Assembly: GCF_023276375.1 (NCBI RefSeq)
Contig: NZ_JALLPK010000001.1
Span: 2,170,001-2,234,000, forward strand
Length of the DNA: 64,000 bases
DNA from: Halocatena marina
GTDB taxonomy: Archaea > Halobacteriota > Halobacteria > Halobacteriales > Haloarculaceae
Direction: 5' to 3'
Shown here piece after piece: positions 1 to 10,749 of the stretch. The translations under genes were made by a program, and so were the position numbers. Each line of letters starts with the position of its first letter. Positions within the stretch are counted from its first letter, which is position 1. A model generated the notes under the pieces. It saw nothing but the letters and a program-made list of their open reading frames with translations. It made no database searches and was not told the DNA's origin.

Positions 1-1053
1 CACACGGGCAGCTTCGGCGAATTCGTCACCGCCCATCCGTCCAGCGATGACGTTGAAGCCGGCGTACGAGAGTCCGTCCTGTTTCTGTTCGTGAACGCCG
101 ACGTGATCACCGGTGTACCCGTCGGTGAGATCGACGCCCGTCTTGCGCAATGAGACCGAGCATCGCTCCCGAATAGCGTCTTCGAACGCATCGGGGCCGA
201 GTTGCTCGACGAGATATCGCATTCTGCAGACGCCACGGTTATGGCGGTCACCCAACTCTTTGAACGCCTGCGCAACAGCACGGCAGAACTCGATCGTGTC
301 CTCGGGAGGGATGAAAACATCGAGACGAGAGGCCATCCGTGGCCCATCCGAGAGACCGCCACCGACGCGGGCGTGAAAGCCGTAGTACCACTCCCCGTCA
401 ATCTGCTTTTTTGCCGGCGTCAATCCGACATCGTTGATCTGTGACTGGGCACAGTCCTCTCGACAGCCAGTGATCGTCATTTTGAACTTCCGGGGGAGAT
501 TCGCGTACTCACGGTTCCCCGTGAAGTACTCCGAGACAGCCTCGACAACTGGCTGGGCATCAAAGCACTCGTGATCATCGAGACCGGCAGTCGGACAACC
601 GAGAACGTTTCGTGCACCGTCACCACAGCCCTGAACCGTCGTGAGTCCGACGGCCTCGTATCGCTCCCAAATCTCAGGGATATCCTCGATTTCGATCCAG
701 TGCATCTGGATGTCCTGTCGGGTCGTGATGTCGAGGAACGCATCGCCCCACAGTTCGTTTTGCTCGTGTCCACCGAACTCGTCGGGGGCGGTTGCAAACT
801 CTTCTGCGACTGTGCCGATGACCTCTGCCTGCTCCGGCGTAAGGTATCCACCAGGAACCTTCGTACGAAGCATAAAGTAATCCTCATGCGGTCCGTGCGT
901 GTACAATCCTGCCCACTTCAGGCGTTCCCACTCGCCCTTTCCGGCACGGGCTTCGATCTCATCGAACGTCAGTTCTCCGGCAGCGTACTCACGAACGTCA
1001 TCGATGACATCAAGTGGATGTTTTTCCTGTTTCCAGCGTTCGACTGTATTCAT
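1..1053 (-). CDS. nirA: Ferredoxin-dependent nitrite (or sulfite) reductase, 3' end outside window
   Basis: I translated the reverse strand by hand; the reading frame is open from the ATG at 1053 to base 1, giving the first 351 residues. The protein starts MNTVERWKQEKHPLDVIDDV. It shows the N-terminal features of the sirohaem nitrite/sulfite reductase family: a half-domain with LRTKVPGGYLTPEQ, a GCGDGARNVLGCPTAG stretch and TGCREDCAQSQINDVGL. Family members reduce nitrite to ammonia (or sulfite to sulfide) in the cytoplasm with ferredoxin electrons, using one [4Fe-4S] cluster and sirohaem. The C-terminal cluster cysteines lie beyond the window, so nitrite versus sulfite cannot be settled from sequence alone; the GCREDCAQ form is what I know from haloarchaeal assimilatory nitrite reductases. 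A TATA-like box about 24 bases upstream supports this start and a leaderless transcript. Confidence 0.85.
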   Translation of the reverse strand, partial: MNTVERWKQEKHPLDVIDDVREYAAGELTFDEIEARAGKGEWERLKWAGLYTHGPHEDYFMLRTKVPGGYLTPEQAEVIGTVAEEFATAPDEFGGHEQNELWGDAFLDITTRQDIQMHWIEIEDIPEIWERYEAVGLTTVQGCGDGARNVLGCPTAGLDDHECFDAQPVVEAVSEYFTGNREYANLPRKFKMTITGCREDCAQSQINDVGLTPAKKQIDGEWYYGFHARVGGGLSDGPRMASRLDVFIPPEDTIEFCRAVAQAFKELGDRHNRGVCRMRYLVEQLGPDAFEDAIRERCSVSLRKTGVDLTDGYTGDHVGVHEQKQDGLSYAGFNVIAGRMGGDEFAEAARV

Positions 1054-1476
1054 AACACCCTCACGGTTGTGTTCATATAGAGGAGTCTCCACTGTGGTTG
1101 TAAGTCTGTGTTGCGGCCAGTCATGTCACAGCTATCCAAATGAAGCTATTATCGCTGCTATATGAGACGCACAACCGTGATACGATACGAGAAACGATCG
1201 TCTGATTCGTGCGTTCGGCGCTGATTGTACATGGTGGAGGCGTCGATTTCGTATAGCTATTGTCATCAAATTGTATGACACAACTATTAGTGCTATTACC
1301 CATGCGAGAGCGGCGTTTAGGGATGCGCTTTGTCAGAGATAGCGGATAAGACAACCGATAGCAGGAGAGATCACTCTCGATACGGGCTTTGTGTCCGATA
1401 GTCTACTCATTACGATCGTCGGGAGACGCCAACTGTACACGGTATGTGTTGCACTAAAATTCTCGTTATCAGTACC
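1054..1476. other. Spacer between nitrite reductase and deacetylase genes
   Basis: Apart from the TATA box of the nitrite reductase gene I see no gene here. Open frames in both directions are short and lack haloarchaeal codon bias. Confidence 0.5.
1074..1080 (-). promoter_or_regulatory. TATA box of the nitrite reductase gene
   Basis: On the minus strand this reads CTATATG, centred about 24 bases before the ATG at 1053. That is the usual haloarchaeal TATA-to-start spacing for leaderless mRNA. The call rests on position and composition only. Confidence 0.45.
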
Positions 1477-2784
1477 CTACCAGCCTTTCCCATCGACAAG
1501 CTGTGAGGGCGTGATGACATCCAGATCCGTGTTTTCGACATGATCGACGATCGCTTCGAAGGCGTCCACCGAAAGGGCGTCGTCGCCGCTACCGATGGCG
1601 TGGTAGGAGACGACAGCAAGCTGGTTGAACTCATTTGCAATGTCGAGCACTCGTCGGGTCCCACGAATATCAGTGCCCTGTACCCGAGAGATGAAACTCG
1701 GGTTGCTCGGGTGCTGTGCGTTGTTGGGACAGGCGCCGAACAGATAGCCCGTCTCGAAGAGCTCATCGATGAGACTGAGCGTCGCCTCGTTCACTCGGTT
1801 ATACGGGGCAACGAAATGACGTGCACCCTTTTTAAAGCCCATGATTTTGAGGTACTGTTGAGCCTGCTGAAGGATCCGGCGTTGTTCCTGTTCTTTCAGA
1901 TTCGGGAGGAGCTCGCTCGCGTGAGCGATCATATCCCAGTTCGCATTGCCCATCTCTTTCATCATCTGGTCAGTCACCCGGTCTTGTGCATTAACGGCGT
2001 CAGGAATGACACCCACGGAGCCGGGCCAGCCGTTCTCTTTCAGAATCGGGTAGGCTTCTTCGTAGGCAGAGATGTGACCGTCGTCGAACTGGAACATCAC
2101 CTTGCCCTTCGTTGGCTTTGGGAACGTGCGAAGATCGTCGACCAACACCTGAAATTGGTCATCGATCGGTCCAATCTGGAGGCGCACTTCCGAAACATTG
2201 TCCATGACGGGCTCACCCCTCTTGCTAGTGTACCCGAGATCGAAGCGAACCCACCCGTCTAGCTCAAGCGGAATATAGCGAGTCGCTGTGAGCATGGAGC
2301 TCTCGGCGGGCGCGATGATTTCTGCGGCTATTTTGATGTCTTTTGGCTTGTTTACCTTCACCGCAAGCGAGAGATCGTGTTTGCTGAGATCCAGCGCATC
2401 CGGATAGAACGATCTAAAAATTTTTGCGACCGGTTTTTCCGCGTTCTTCTTCGGTTCCAGTACAAGCGATTGGCTGCCCTGAAACGCGTCCTGTTTCGTG
2501 ACCGTATACTTGCCGTAACTGATCCCCCAACGAGAACTGACATCGCCTTCAAAATCATCGACTGCTGTCCCGCGAGTGGATGAGTCGTTATTGTTGCTAC
2601 TGCCATTTCCGTCCGTTCCGGGAGATGTGGTTTCGTTACTGCTCGTCTGGGTTGGCTGAGGAGATGCTGTGGGCTGTTTCGATGAACTCCCACCGCCAGT
2701 GATGTTCGAGCAGCCAGCAAGCGAGGCAGTTCCTACGACACCAACCGTTGTAAGGAACCTCCGACGAGTCGATTGTCTCTGCAT
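1477..2784 (-). CDS. Secreted lipoprotein with polysaccharide deacetylase domain
   Basis: 435 residues. The N-terminus has a twin-arginine motif (RRRF, residues 7-10), a short hydrophobic stretch and the lipobox LAGC with the lipidated cysteine at position 25, so export by Tat and anchoring outside the cell are expected. Residues 30-72 form a Ser/Thr/Asn/Gly-rich linker. Residues about 75-222 look like a beta-sandwich, carbohydrate-binding-like domain. The NodB-type deacetylase domain begins at residue 227 with MFQFDDGH (Asp234/Asp235). The second motif has only one of the usual two histidines (IAHASELLPN, His288), and the third motif is VAPYNR. Family members remove acetyl groups from cell-surface or environmental polysaccharides; the substrate here is unknown. 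The gene stands alone and uses TAG as its stop. Confidence 0.85.
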   Translation of the reverse strand: MQRQSTRRRFLTTVGVVGTASLAGCSNITGGGSSSKQPTASPQPTQTSSNETTSPGTDGNGSSNNNDSSTRGTAVDDFEGDVSSRWGISYGKYTVTKQDAFQGSQSLVLEPKKNAEKPVAKIFRSFYPDALDLSKHDLSLAVKVNKPKDIKIAAEIIAPAESSMLTATRYIPLELDGWVRFDLGYTSKRGEPVMDNVSEVRLQIGPIDDQFQVLVDDLRTFPKPTKGKVMFQFDDGHISAYEEAYPILKENGWPGSVGVIPDAVNAQDRVTDQMMKEMGNANWDMIAHASELLPNLKEQEQRRILQQAQQYLKIMGFKKGARHFVAPYNRVNEATLSLIDELFETGYLFGACPNNAQHPSNPSFISRVQGTDIRGTRRVLDIANEFNQLAVVSYHAIGSGDDALSVDAFEAIVDHVENTDLDVITPSQLVDGKGW

Positions 2785-3820
2785 GTGTTGTCGTAGAGTA
2801 TCGTATTGAATCCATCATACGTTTTGTGGATGGTAAAATCCACATACCAATTAAGTGTGATTAAACTACTTATTGTACATTTGTACATTCATAATGCCTA
2901 CGCCATTATGCAATATATCTACTATCCATAACAAATAATTCAGTTTTTTGTTACCGCATACTCATATACAGGTCATATAGAATCGAAAGCTATATTAGAC
3001 CAATCACATCCAATACACAACAATAATGTATTAAATGTATGGAATTATATATCTCATATACAACTCGTGGATACTGGAGCAAGATGACATTCTTGTCTGT
3101 CCTGAGTTCATCCCACACTACCCTACATCTGTATAGTGTTAATACCAGTTATATGAAATAATCATTCAGTCTCTGCCACCGCAATCAATCACCGCATTAC
3201 CCAACAAAAATAATAGAACATACATTTCACTTTATCTAATTTATCTTATACAATATTTGGAGATTATCACGCTATCATTGGCTTGAGAAGAGGTGTTTCG
3301 AGATAGATAGATTAGAATTTTGCTGAAAGCATGCCTTTGCCTCATTATTGTGTACACTGTCTCATCCCACCTCTAATCATCTCCCGATTGGCATCCGAGT
3401 TCAACAGCCACAGGCTATTACGGTCGTGCTATGGTGTACAACAAAAGTATTATAGTATAATTATTCATCGTCGAGTGTCCAATACGTCTAAGGTTTGTAG
3501 TTTCGCCCTTCAATTTCTTATGTGTATCTCACTCACAGAATAGACATCATCTTCGTACTCAAAATTCGATTGGAACGAGGTACCAATTCACTCAAATTTG
3601 GTTGTACAGCGTTAAACAGAACAGCCATGACAAACGTAGGACTGTCACCCCTGTACGAGGGCACCAATTGATGAAATTTATTGGTGGAGAGATCTGGATC
3701 AGAGAACACGTTGTTCCTGCGAGAAGCTCTTGGATTCGAGAATCACACGGTAACCGACCATATTTTCCGTGTTGTATGACAATTTACTTAATTCATCTAC
3801 ACGTACTATCTGGTATCGAC
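2785..3820. other. AT-rich spacer, no gene seen
   Basis: About 1 kb of AT-rich DNA with scattered stops. Frames such as 3331-3543 have no coding character. The last 50 bases probably hold the thiolase promoter: an AT-rich stretch near 3783-3790 lies about 32 bases before its ATG. Confidence 0.5.
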
Positions 3821-4966
3821 ATGCAAGAAGCAGTCATTATTGATGGCGTTCGGACGCCGTTCGGCAAGCAGAACGGGGCATTCAGCGACACACATCCACA
3901 AGATCTTGCAGCCGAGCCGTTGTTGGCGCTCGAAGAACGAGCTGGCTTCGATCCTGAGGTGATCGAAGACGTAATCTACGGCTGTGTGACACCGATTGAC
4001 GAGCAGGGGCTGAATATTGCGCGGCTCGCACCCATGGTCGCCGGCTGGGGTGACGGAGTTCCTGGTGTTCAGTTGAACCGGATGTGTGGCTCCGGTCAAC
4101 AGGCGCTCAATTTCGCCGCTGGTCAGATACAGTCGGGAATGCACGATGTGCTCATTGCGGGCGGTGTCGAGCACATGTCCCGCGTGCCAATGGGTTCGGA
4201 CGGTAGTTCCGTTACGGAGAGTTACTTCGAGCAGTTCGATGAACTCACCACACAAGGAGAAGGTGCAGAACGCATCGCCAAACAGTGGGGATTCACCCGG
4301 GACGACGTCGATGAAATCGCTGTCGATTCTCAACACCGGTGGGGTGAGGCGTGGGGAGCGGGTCACTACGACTCACAAATTGCGCCTGTCGAAACCGAAC
4401 TCGACGGAGAGTCCATCACGGTTGAGCAGGACGAACACCCTCGTCCAAGCACCTCGAAAGAGGTGCTCTCGAACCTCCCATTGGTGTTTCGTTCGGACGA
4501 CGGCGTCATCCACGCAGGCAACTCCTCCGGTATCGTTGATGGCTCGTCAGCACTGTTAGTAGCGAGCGCCGAGACCGCAGCGGAGCACGGCTGGGAACCG
4601 ATGGCCCGGATCGTCGACAGTCACGTCGTTGGCGTCGATCCCGTCACGATGCTCACCGGACCGATTCCGGCGACACAAGAGATACTCGATCAAAACGACA
4701 TGACTGTTGACGATATCGACCTGTTCGAAGTGAACGAGGCGTTCGCTTCGGTCATCTGCGCGTGGCTCGAAGAAACCGGTGCAGACTGGGAGCGGACCAA
4801 CGTCAACGGTGGTGCAATCGCTCACGGGCACCCGCTGGGAGCAACCGGTGCTGCACTCGTGACGAAGCTCGCTCACGAACTCGAACGCACGGGCAAAACG
4901 ACCGCACTCTCGACGATGTGTATCGGATTCGGACAGGGAATTGCCACCATAATCGAACGGGTCTGA
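3821..4966 (+). CDS. Thiolase (acetyl-CoA acyltransferase)
   Basis: 381 residues, the normal thiolase length, starting MQEAVIIDGVRTPFG. An earlier ATG at 3602 would add 73 residues unlike the family, so I chose 3821. All thiolase catalytic motifs are present: the nucleophile Cys89 in LNRMCGSGQ, NEAFA, His337 in GGAIAHGHPLGATGA and Cys367 in STMCIGFGQG. Thiolases split 3-ketoacyl-CoA with CoA to acetyl-CoA and a shortened acyl-CoA, or run in reverse. The gene is followed after 66 bases by a crotonase and then an SDR on the same strand, which favours a degradative role (beta-oxidation or aromatic-acid CoA breakdown). The chain-length specificity cannot be read from the sequence. Confidence 0.92.
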   Translation: MQEAVIIDGVRTPFGKQNGAFSDTHPQDLAAEPLLALEERAGFDPEVIEDVIYGCVTPIDEQGLNIARLAPMVAGWGDGVPGVQLNRMCGSGQQALNFAAGQIQSGMHDVLIAGGVEHMSRVPMGSDGSSVTESYFEQFDELTTQGEGAERIAKQWGFTRDDVDEIAVDSQHRWGEAWGAGHYDSQIAPVETELDGESITVEQDEHPRPSTSKEVLSNLPLVFRSDDGVIHAGNSSGIVDGSSALLVASAETAAEHGWEPMARIVDSHVVGVDPVTMLTGPIPATQEILDQNDMTVDDIDLFEVNEAFASVICAWLEETGADWERTNVNGGAIAHGHPLGATGAALVTKLAHELERTGKTTALSTMCIGFGQGIATIIERV

Positions 4967-5032
4967 GAGACTGCTACTCATCACGTTCTGTAGAGCGAAG
5001 AAATTATCACGTTTCGCAACACCGATCACGCA

Positions 5033-5824
5033 ATGAGCGAGGATGCAGTAGTGCTCGACATCGAGGACGGAATCGCAACCATCACGCTGAACCGTCCCGA
5101 CACGAGAAACGCACTGAGCGAAGAGGTATCGACCGGTATCGTCGACGCGATACGAACGATTGAGGAGAGCAATGCCCGCGTCGTCGTTATAACGGGAAGC
5201 GGCGGCTCGTTCTGCGCTGGAGGAGACATCAATGCAATGGCAGAGCTGATGAGCGGCTCCGCCGAACTGTATGAGGCTGTTCGGCGCATTCATCAGAAGA
5301 CGAGTCGCGCTATCCAACGCGTCTACGAGTGCCATCTCCCGACGGTTGCGAAAATCGATGGCGCTGCGTTCGGTGCTGGAGCGAATCTCGCAATCGCGTG
5401 CGACATTCAACTCGGTAGTGCAGACGCGAAGATCGGATTTGGCTTCCAGCAGGTTGGACTCGCGATTGATACCGGCACGTCGTATCTCCTTCCCCGAGTC
5501 GTCGGGATAAACACCGCGAAAGAGCTCGTGTTTACGGGTGAACTCCTTACGGGTGATCGCGCAGAAGAGATCGGACTCATCAATCACGTTTACGAAGAGA
5601 ACTTCGAAGAACACGCCGCCGACTTTGTCGAACAACTCGCGCAGGGACCGACCATCGCGCTCGAAACCTCAAAGCGCGCGCTCAATCAGGGACTTGAACA
5701 GTCGCTCGATCAAGCGCTGACCCGCGAAGCTGCTCATCAGGCCGCTGTCTTCGAAACCAAGGACCACCGTGAAGGCGCAATGGCGTTCATGGAAAAGCGC
5801 GATCCCGAGTTTACCGGCGAATAG
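5033..5824 (+). CDS. Enoyl-CoA hydratase/isomerase family protein, PaaG-like
   Basis: 263 residues with the full crotonase fold. The oxyanion-hole motifs are SFCAGGD near residue 62 and AAFGAGANLAIACD near residue 110. The first catalytic glutamate of true enoyl-CoA hydratases is missing: where crotonase has FGQPEILLG this protein has FGFQQVGLAIDTGTSYLLPR. A single acid (the Asp of AIDTGTS) in the GLxxDxGxSxLLPR pattern is characteristic of PaaG-type 1,2-epoxyphenylacetyl-CoA isomerases and enoyl-CoA isomerases. I therefore infer double-bond or ring-epoxide isomerisation rather than hydration. It lies between a thiolase and an SDR in a probable operon. Annotation as a plain enoyl-CoA hydratase would be a reasonable family-level call. 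Confidence 0.85.
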   Translation: MSEDAVVLDIEDGIATITLNRPDTRNALSEEVSTGIVDAIRTIEESNARVVVITGSGGSFCAGGDINAMAELMSGSAELYEAVRRIHQKTSRAIQRVYECHLPTVAKIDGAAFGAGANLAIACDIQLGSADAKIGFGFQQVGLAIDTGTSYLLPRVVGINTAKELVFTGELLTGDRAEEIGLINHVYEENFEEHAADFVEQLAQGPTIALETSKRALNQGLEQSLDQALTREAAHQAAVFETKDHREGAMAFMEKRDPEFTGE

Positions 5825-6001
5825 AACGGATCGCTATTCGGTGTCCGATTACGGGAGCCTTCGAATGAGTTGATCAGATCGTTCCTTACTTGGTCTGCGC
5901 TATGCAGTGTTGTCGTTCCGATATCTAAAGAGCAGATTGACACGGGGGGTGACGAGTTAGGTTCCCATCACTTATGCCAGCGGACGCTGAGAGAGATACG
6001 T

Positions 6002-6856
6002 ATGGTGTCCAAGCCCGATTTGAGCGGTCGAACCGCATTCATCACAGGAACGACGAGAGGGATCGGCAAACGAATCGCACTCGGTCTCGCAGAAGCCGGT
6101 TGTAATATCGTTTCGACTGGGAAGACGGTCGAAGAGGACGGAGATCTCTCGGGAACCATCCATCAGACTGCCCAAGAGTGTGAAGACAACGGAGTTGAGT
6201 CACACGCCATTCAGCTAAACCTCCGGGATGAAGATACCGTTTCGGCCGCTGTAGAGGAGGCAATCGACGTCTTCGGTGAGATTGACATTGTCATCAACAA
6301 CGCGAGCGCCATTCAGCTGTCTCCTGTCGAAAACATGCCCGCGAACCGATTCGATCTGATGACAGATGTCAATGTTCGTGGGACGTATCTCACTTCCCGA
6401 GCGTTCATTCCGCATCTGAAGGAGATCGGTGGCGGCCACATTCTGACGAACGCACCACCGGTAACAAAAGACAGATCACCTGGAAGCGCCGCGTATGGGT
6501 GGTCGAAACTCGGGATGACGTTCGTTACGCTATCGCTCGCTGGCGAACTCAAATCCGATGGGATTGCAGCCAATGCGTTCTGGCCAGTGACCGCAATCGA
6601 TACGCGCGCAACGCGATACTTCGGAATGGGAACTGAAGACGACTGGCGCTCGCCCGATATCGTGTCTGATGCGGTGCTCGAGATCCTCCGCCGCGATCCG
6701 GAACAGTTCACTGGCAACACCGTCTACGACGAGGATATCCTCCGTGAAGCCGGTGTCGAGGACTTTTCGCAGTATAACATCACAGACGGCGACCCGGCAC
6801 CGATGTCAGCACAGATGTTCGATCCCGACTACGAACGATCCGATTTCTCACAGTAG
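6002..6856 (+). CDS. Short-chain dehydrogenase, HSDL2-like
   Basis: 284 residues from the ATG at 6002 (MVSKPDLSGRTAFITGTTRG). The Rossmann motif TGTTRGIG and the NNAS motif bind NAD(P), and the active site keeps Tyr and Lys in AAYGWSKLG. The usual catalytic Ser region is replaced by HILTNAPP, which matches the ISPP-type motif I know from HSDL2-like dehydrogenases, as do SGTIHQTAQE and ANAFWPVTAIDT. HSDL2 proteins are linked to fatty-acid metabolism but their reaction is poorly known. Unlike the eukaryotic protein there is no C-terminal SCP2 domain here. Placed 178 bases after the crotonase gene and on the same strand, it probably oxidises a hydroxyacyl-CoA-like substrate. Confidence 0.85.
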   Translation: MVSKPDLSGRTAFITGTTRGIGKRIALGLAEAGCNIVSTGKTVEEDGDLSGTIHQTAQECEDNGVESHAIQLNLRDEDTVSAAVEEAIDVFGEIDIVINNASAIQLSPVENMPANRFDLMTDVNVRGTYLTSRAFIPHLKEIGGGHILTNAPPVTKDRSPGSAAYGWSKLGMTFVTLSLAGELKSDGIAANAFWPVTAIDTRATRYFGMGTEDDWRSPDIVSDAVLEILRRDPEQFTGNTVYDEDILREAGVEDFSQYNITDGDPAPMSAQMFDPDYERSDFSQ

Positions 6857-7979
6857 ATCGTCCGAGTCGTTGTCGTATCTGGTATCCGTTCGAAAAGCCG
6901 AAGAATCGAGCGAGCTCGTTTTGCGTTATGAACGTCGGACCTACTTACGTGGCTCGTGAGATCGGCGAGCGTTCTGGTCAGTCAGATTGGTAGATGAAAG
7001 TAATTGCACCTTTTATAGCAATATTATTGAGTTAATTATATGAAACCCAATAATGTTTCGATGACATTCCTACAATTCAGAAGATTACAGCACCCACACT
7101 CACATTCCGAAAATGGGACCAATGATGATCACATAGTCAGTATCGCCGCTCTATCTAATGTCCCTGTTATGCAGTTAGAATCTATTGTACATACAGTCGA
7201 TTTTCAGCACGCTAACACCCGATTCACCAGTATTTTATGATAAAATTGCAGTGAAAAACGACAGATATGCAGATATTGGTTAATTTCAGAACCGAAAGCA
7301 CACATTCCTACGTCGATATCTCCCTCTACAGATTACAGCTGACTACTGCTTTAACCGATACAGTGTAATCAAAATAAGTATAATTAATTCTGTTCAATGA
7401 GGTCGGGGAAGGCATCGAACACGTCGAAATCAATCTGAAAATAGCACTCAATCTTTGTAATGTATAATAGAATACTACAGAATCCCCGATCTGTCTGTGT
7501 GTGCCGTCGAGCGGCACAAGTCAAACCAGTGCAGATGCGGTTTTTACGAACATCACCTTCCGAACGAAGGCTGACTTCATCACTGCGAACAATTCTCCAG
7601 ACAGGAGATGGCTGTTTCAGCGATGTTTGTTCACGAGTGGTAAGTGAGGAGAAAACAGTGATAAATTATCCCACGTTCTTTTTATAGATTACATCCATAC
7701 ATCTGTAAAGGTCAAACCAAGACGCATATATCAGCCGAGTTCAGATCTGAAGGTGACTCATACTATCCCAACTTACTTCTGAAACATGGAGAACAACGGA
7801 GAGACGCTTGCTCTGTCCGTCGTGTGAATGATCCAATTTCAAAGTACGTCGCGACCGGATGAGAAGACAGCGAGTTAAACAAACCATCTGATTTACCTTA
7901 AATCTCAAGGTATCGGGTCCGAAACGTAGAGGAATCACAAGGACAAAGCCATTGAAGGAGCCTCCCTTAAAGAGAAACA
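6857..7979. other. Spacer before copA with two small inverted repeats
   Basis: About 1.1 kb without a convincing gene; the small frames at 7040-7240 and 7460-7687 look non-coding. A compact hairpin (GTGCCG, 5-base loop, CGGCAC) lies at 7501-7517. An inverted repeat TACCTT-N7-AAGGTA lies at 7894-7912, about 70 bases before the copA start, and could be an operator. Confidence 0.45.
7894..7912. promoter_or_regulatory. Inverted repeat upstream of copA (possible operator)
   Basis: TACCTT and AAGGTA are separated by seven bases. The site sits 67 bases upstream of the copA ATG. Copper-ATPase genes are usually metal-regulated, so a regulator site here is plausible, but six-base arms can arise by chance. 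Confidence 0.2.
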
Positions 7980-10562
7980 ATGAGTCAACGGAGGACACAG
8001 CTGGAGATCCAGGGGATGAGCTGTGCCAATTGTTCACAGACAATAACGCGAGCCCTACAAGCTCTCGACGGCGTAAGCGAAGCGAACATCAACGCCGCCA
8101 CGGATGAAGGAACCATCGAATACGACCCCGAAAAGACATCACTCACGGAAATCTACGCAACGATCGAGGACGCAGGATACAGCGCACAGCGTACTTCGAC
8201 GTCTATCGGGATCATCGATATGACGTGTTCGAACTGCGCCGAAACGAATGAAGCAGCTCTCAAGAACGTCTCCGGAGTTCTCTCAGCTGAGGTCAACTAC
8301 GCGACCGACGAGGCGACGGTCGCGTACAACCCAGCAAGCGTTACACACCAGCAGCTATACGATGCAATCGAGAACGCCGGCTATTCTCCCATTCGTGATG
8401 CGGATGGCTCCAAACGGCGTGACGCCGCACGAAACAAGGAAATCCGTCGGCAACGACGTCTCACGCTGTTCGGAGCAGCGCTCTCCCTTCCGTTGATCGC
8501 GTTCCTCGTCGAACGATTCCTGCTCGGTGGGGGCATACTCCCCGAGACGGTTCTTGGAGTCGAGTTTGGCTGGGTTGAATTCCTGCTCGCAACCCCGATA
8601 CAGGTCGTCCTCGGCTGGTCGTTCTACACGAACTCCTACAACGCGCTCGTCAAGAACAGGACCGCAAATATGGACGTGCTGATCGCGCTCGGCTCCTCGA
8701 CCGCGTATCTCTACTCGGTTGCGGTTCTGTTGGGGCTGATCGCGGGAAGTCTCTACTTCGATACAGCCGCGCTGATCCTCGTGTTCATCACGCTTGGTAA
8801 CTATCTCGAAGCCCGCGCGAAGGGGCAAGCTGGCAAGGCGCTCCAGCAGCTCCTCGAAATGGAAGCCGATACTGCAACCATCATCAGCGAGGACGGCTCA
8901 GAACAGGAGATTCCACTCGATGCGGTCGAAGTTGGCGATCACATGAAGATCCGACCAGGGGGAAAGATCCCGACAGACGGCATCGTGGTTGACGGACAAA
9001 GCGCGGTCGACGAGTCGATGATCACGGGAGAGAGTGTCCCGGTCGAGAAATCTGAGGGAGACGATGTCGTCGGTTCGACCATCAATGAGAACGGTCTGCT
9101 CGTCGTCAGAGCGACGAAAGTCGGTGCCGACACAGCGCTCCAACAAATCGTTCAGACAGTGAAAGCAGCACAAAGTCGCCAACCTGACATTCAGAACCTC
9201 GCTGACCGCATCTCGGCGTATTTTGTCCCGATCGTGATTGTGAACGCACTGCTGTGGGGTGGTGTGTGGTACGCATTCCCCGCAACACTCGCTAGCATCG
9301 TCTCCGCACTGCCGTTGTGGGGACTCGTCGCGGGCGGACCGGTAGCAGCGGGAGGAACCGTCTCCGTCTTCGAGTTCGCGCTAGTGGTTTTCGCCTCAGC
9401 TGTCCTGATCGCGTGTCCGTGTGCGCTTGGCCTCGCAACACCCGCGGCAACGATGGTCGGAACGTCGATTGGAGCGCAAAACGGTGTCCTCTTCAAAGGT
9501 GGTGACATCCTCGAACGGGCAAAAGACATCGATACAGTGGTGTTCGATAAGACGGGGACGCTGACTGAAGGCGAAATGAAGCTCACTGACGTGGTAGCCT
9601 TCGATCCAACCCGAGATGGTGAGACGCCAGTGACTGACGGCGGCGCGCAGATGTTCAAAGAGCCGGTGAATTTCGAGGATCGTGTCATCCGAGTGGCTGC
9701 AAGCGCTGAGAGTGGATCGGAACATCCGCTCGCGCAGGCAATCGTCGAGGGAGCTAACGAGCGTGGTCTCGATATCGAATCTCCGAACAATTTCGAGAAC
9801 GTGCCGGGGCACGGCGTTCGAGCGGCGCTCAGTGCCGGTCAGGCGCTCGTTGGCAACCGCAAGCTCATGCGCGAGAACGATGTTGATCCCTCGCCCGTCG
9901 AAGAGGATCTCGAGCGACTCGAAAGCGAGGGAAAGACGGCAATGCTCGTTGCACTCAACGGTGAGCTCATTGGAATCGTGGCCAACGCAGATACAGTGAA
10001 AGAGAGCGCAGAAGAGGCTGTAACCGCGCTCATAGAGCGCGGTATCGAGATTCGCATGATCACTGGCGACAACGAGCGTACCGCGCGGGCGGTTGCCGAG
10101 GAAGTCGGAATTGATCCCGAGAACGTTCGCGCATCAGTCCTCCCGGAAGAAAAGGCCACCGTCGTCGATGAGATTCAATCGCAGGAAAAGAGAGCGATGA
10201 TGGTTGGTGATGGCGTCAACGATGCGCCTGCGCTGGCGACGGCCTTCGTCGGGACAGCGATCGGCTCGGGAACCGACGTCGCTATCGAAACGGCAGACAT
10301 CACCTTGATGCGCGACGATCCACTCGATGTCGTGAAAGCCATCCGTATCTCAGATGGTACGCTCCAGAAGATCACACAGAACCTCTTTTGGGCACTCGGG
10401 TACAACACGGCGATGATCCCACTCGCGTCGTTGGGGCTCCTGCAACCGGTACTTGCCGCGGGTGCGATGGCATTTTCGTCGGTCTCGGTGCTGGCAAATA
10501 GCCTGCTATTCAGACGCTACTCTCCGGAGCACGACTACGAGCTACTCGGGAGACTTCGATAA
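7980..10562 (+). CDS. copA: Copper-translocating P-type ATPase
   Basis: 860 residues, the normal CopA length with two N-terminal metal-binding HMA domains: GMSCANC (Cys15, Cys18) and DMTCSNC (Cys83, Cys86). Eight membrane segments are expected. The intramembrane CPC motif is at 479-481 ([13 protein letters not shown]), the phosphorylated Asp523 is in [14 protein letters not shown] carries the P1B His-Pro signature, and the hinge motif GDGVNDAP starts at 743. The enzyme exports monovalent copper (or silver) across the cytoplasmic membrane at the cost of ATP. It is transcribed towards a DUF4396 protein and a YHS-containing permease on the other strand; both have cysteine/histidine motifs fitting metal handling, so the region looks like a copper-homeostasis locus. 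Confidence 0.95.
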   Translation: MSQRRTQLEIQGMSCANCSQTITRALQALDGVSEANINAATDEGTIEYDPEKTSLTEIYATIEDAGYSAQRTSTSIGIIDMTCSNCAETNEAALKNVSGVLSAEVNYATDEATVAYNPASVTHQQLYDAIENAGYSPIRDADGSKRRDAARNKEIRRQRRLTLFGAALSLPLIAFLVERFLLGGGILPETVLGVEFGWVEFLLATPIQVVLGWSFYTNSYNALVKNRTANMDVLIALGSSTAYLYSVAVLLGLIAGSLYFDTAALILVFITLGNYLEARAKGQAGKALQQLLEMEADTATIISEDGSEQEIPLDAVEVGDHMKIRPGGKIPTDGIVVDGQSAVDESMITGESVPVEKSEGDDVVGSTINENGLLVVRATKVGADTALQQIVQTVKAAQSRQPDIQNLADRISAYFVPIVIVNALLWGGVWYAFPATLASIVSALPLWGLVAGGPVAAGGTVSVFEFALVVFASAVLIACPCALGLATPAATMVGTSIGAQNGVLFKGGDILERAKDIDTVVFDKTGTLTEGEMKLTDVVAFDPTRDGETPVTDGGAQMFKEPVNFEDRVIRVAASAESGSEHPLAQAIVEGANERGLDIESPNNFENVPGHGVRAALSAGQALVGNRKLMRENDVDPSPVEEDLERLESEGKTAMLVALNGELIGIVANADTVKESAEEAVTALIERGIEIRMITGDNERTARAVAEEVGIDPENVRASVLPEEKATVVDEIQSQEKRAMMVGDGVNDAPALATAFVGTAIGSGTDVAIETADITLMRDDPLDVVKAIRISDGTLQKITQNLFWALGYNTAMIPLASLGLLQPVLAAGAMAFSSVSVLANSLLFRRYSPEHDYELLGRLR

Positions 10563-10749
10563 GATCCCTTGCTGTGAGCCAACGCAGCAACGGACACACG
10601 GTGTCTGTCGGTGTATAGTTCACGTGTGAGTCACTGGAGATGCAGACAACAGTCTGACTGGCAGACACCATTCAATTCATTCGGGGAAGACTTCGAAAAG
10701 CTGTTTCTAGAGACTGTGACTGACGTCCACCAACATATCCAGAGCTGTT

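Noticed and set aside
3806..5635. Long reverse-strand frames across the thiolase and crotonase genes
   Set aside because: They are antisense shadows: the forward frames carry complete catalytic motifs.
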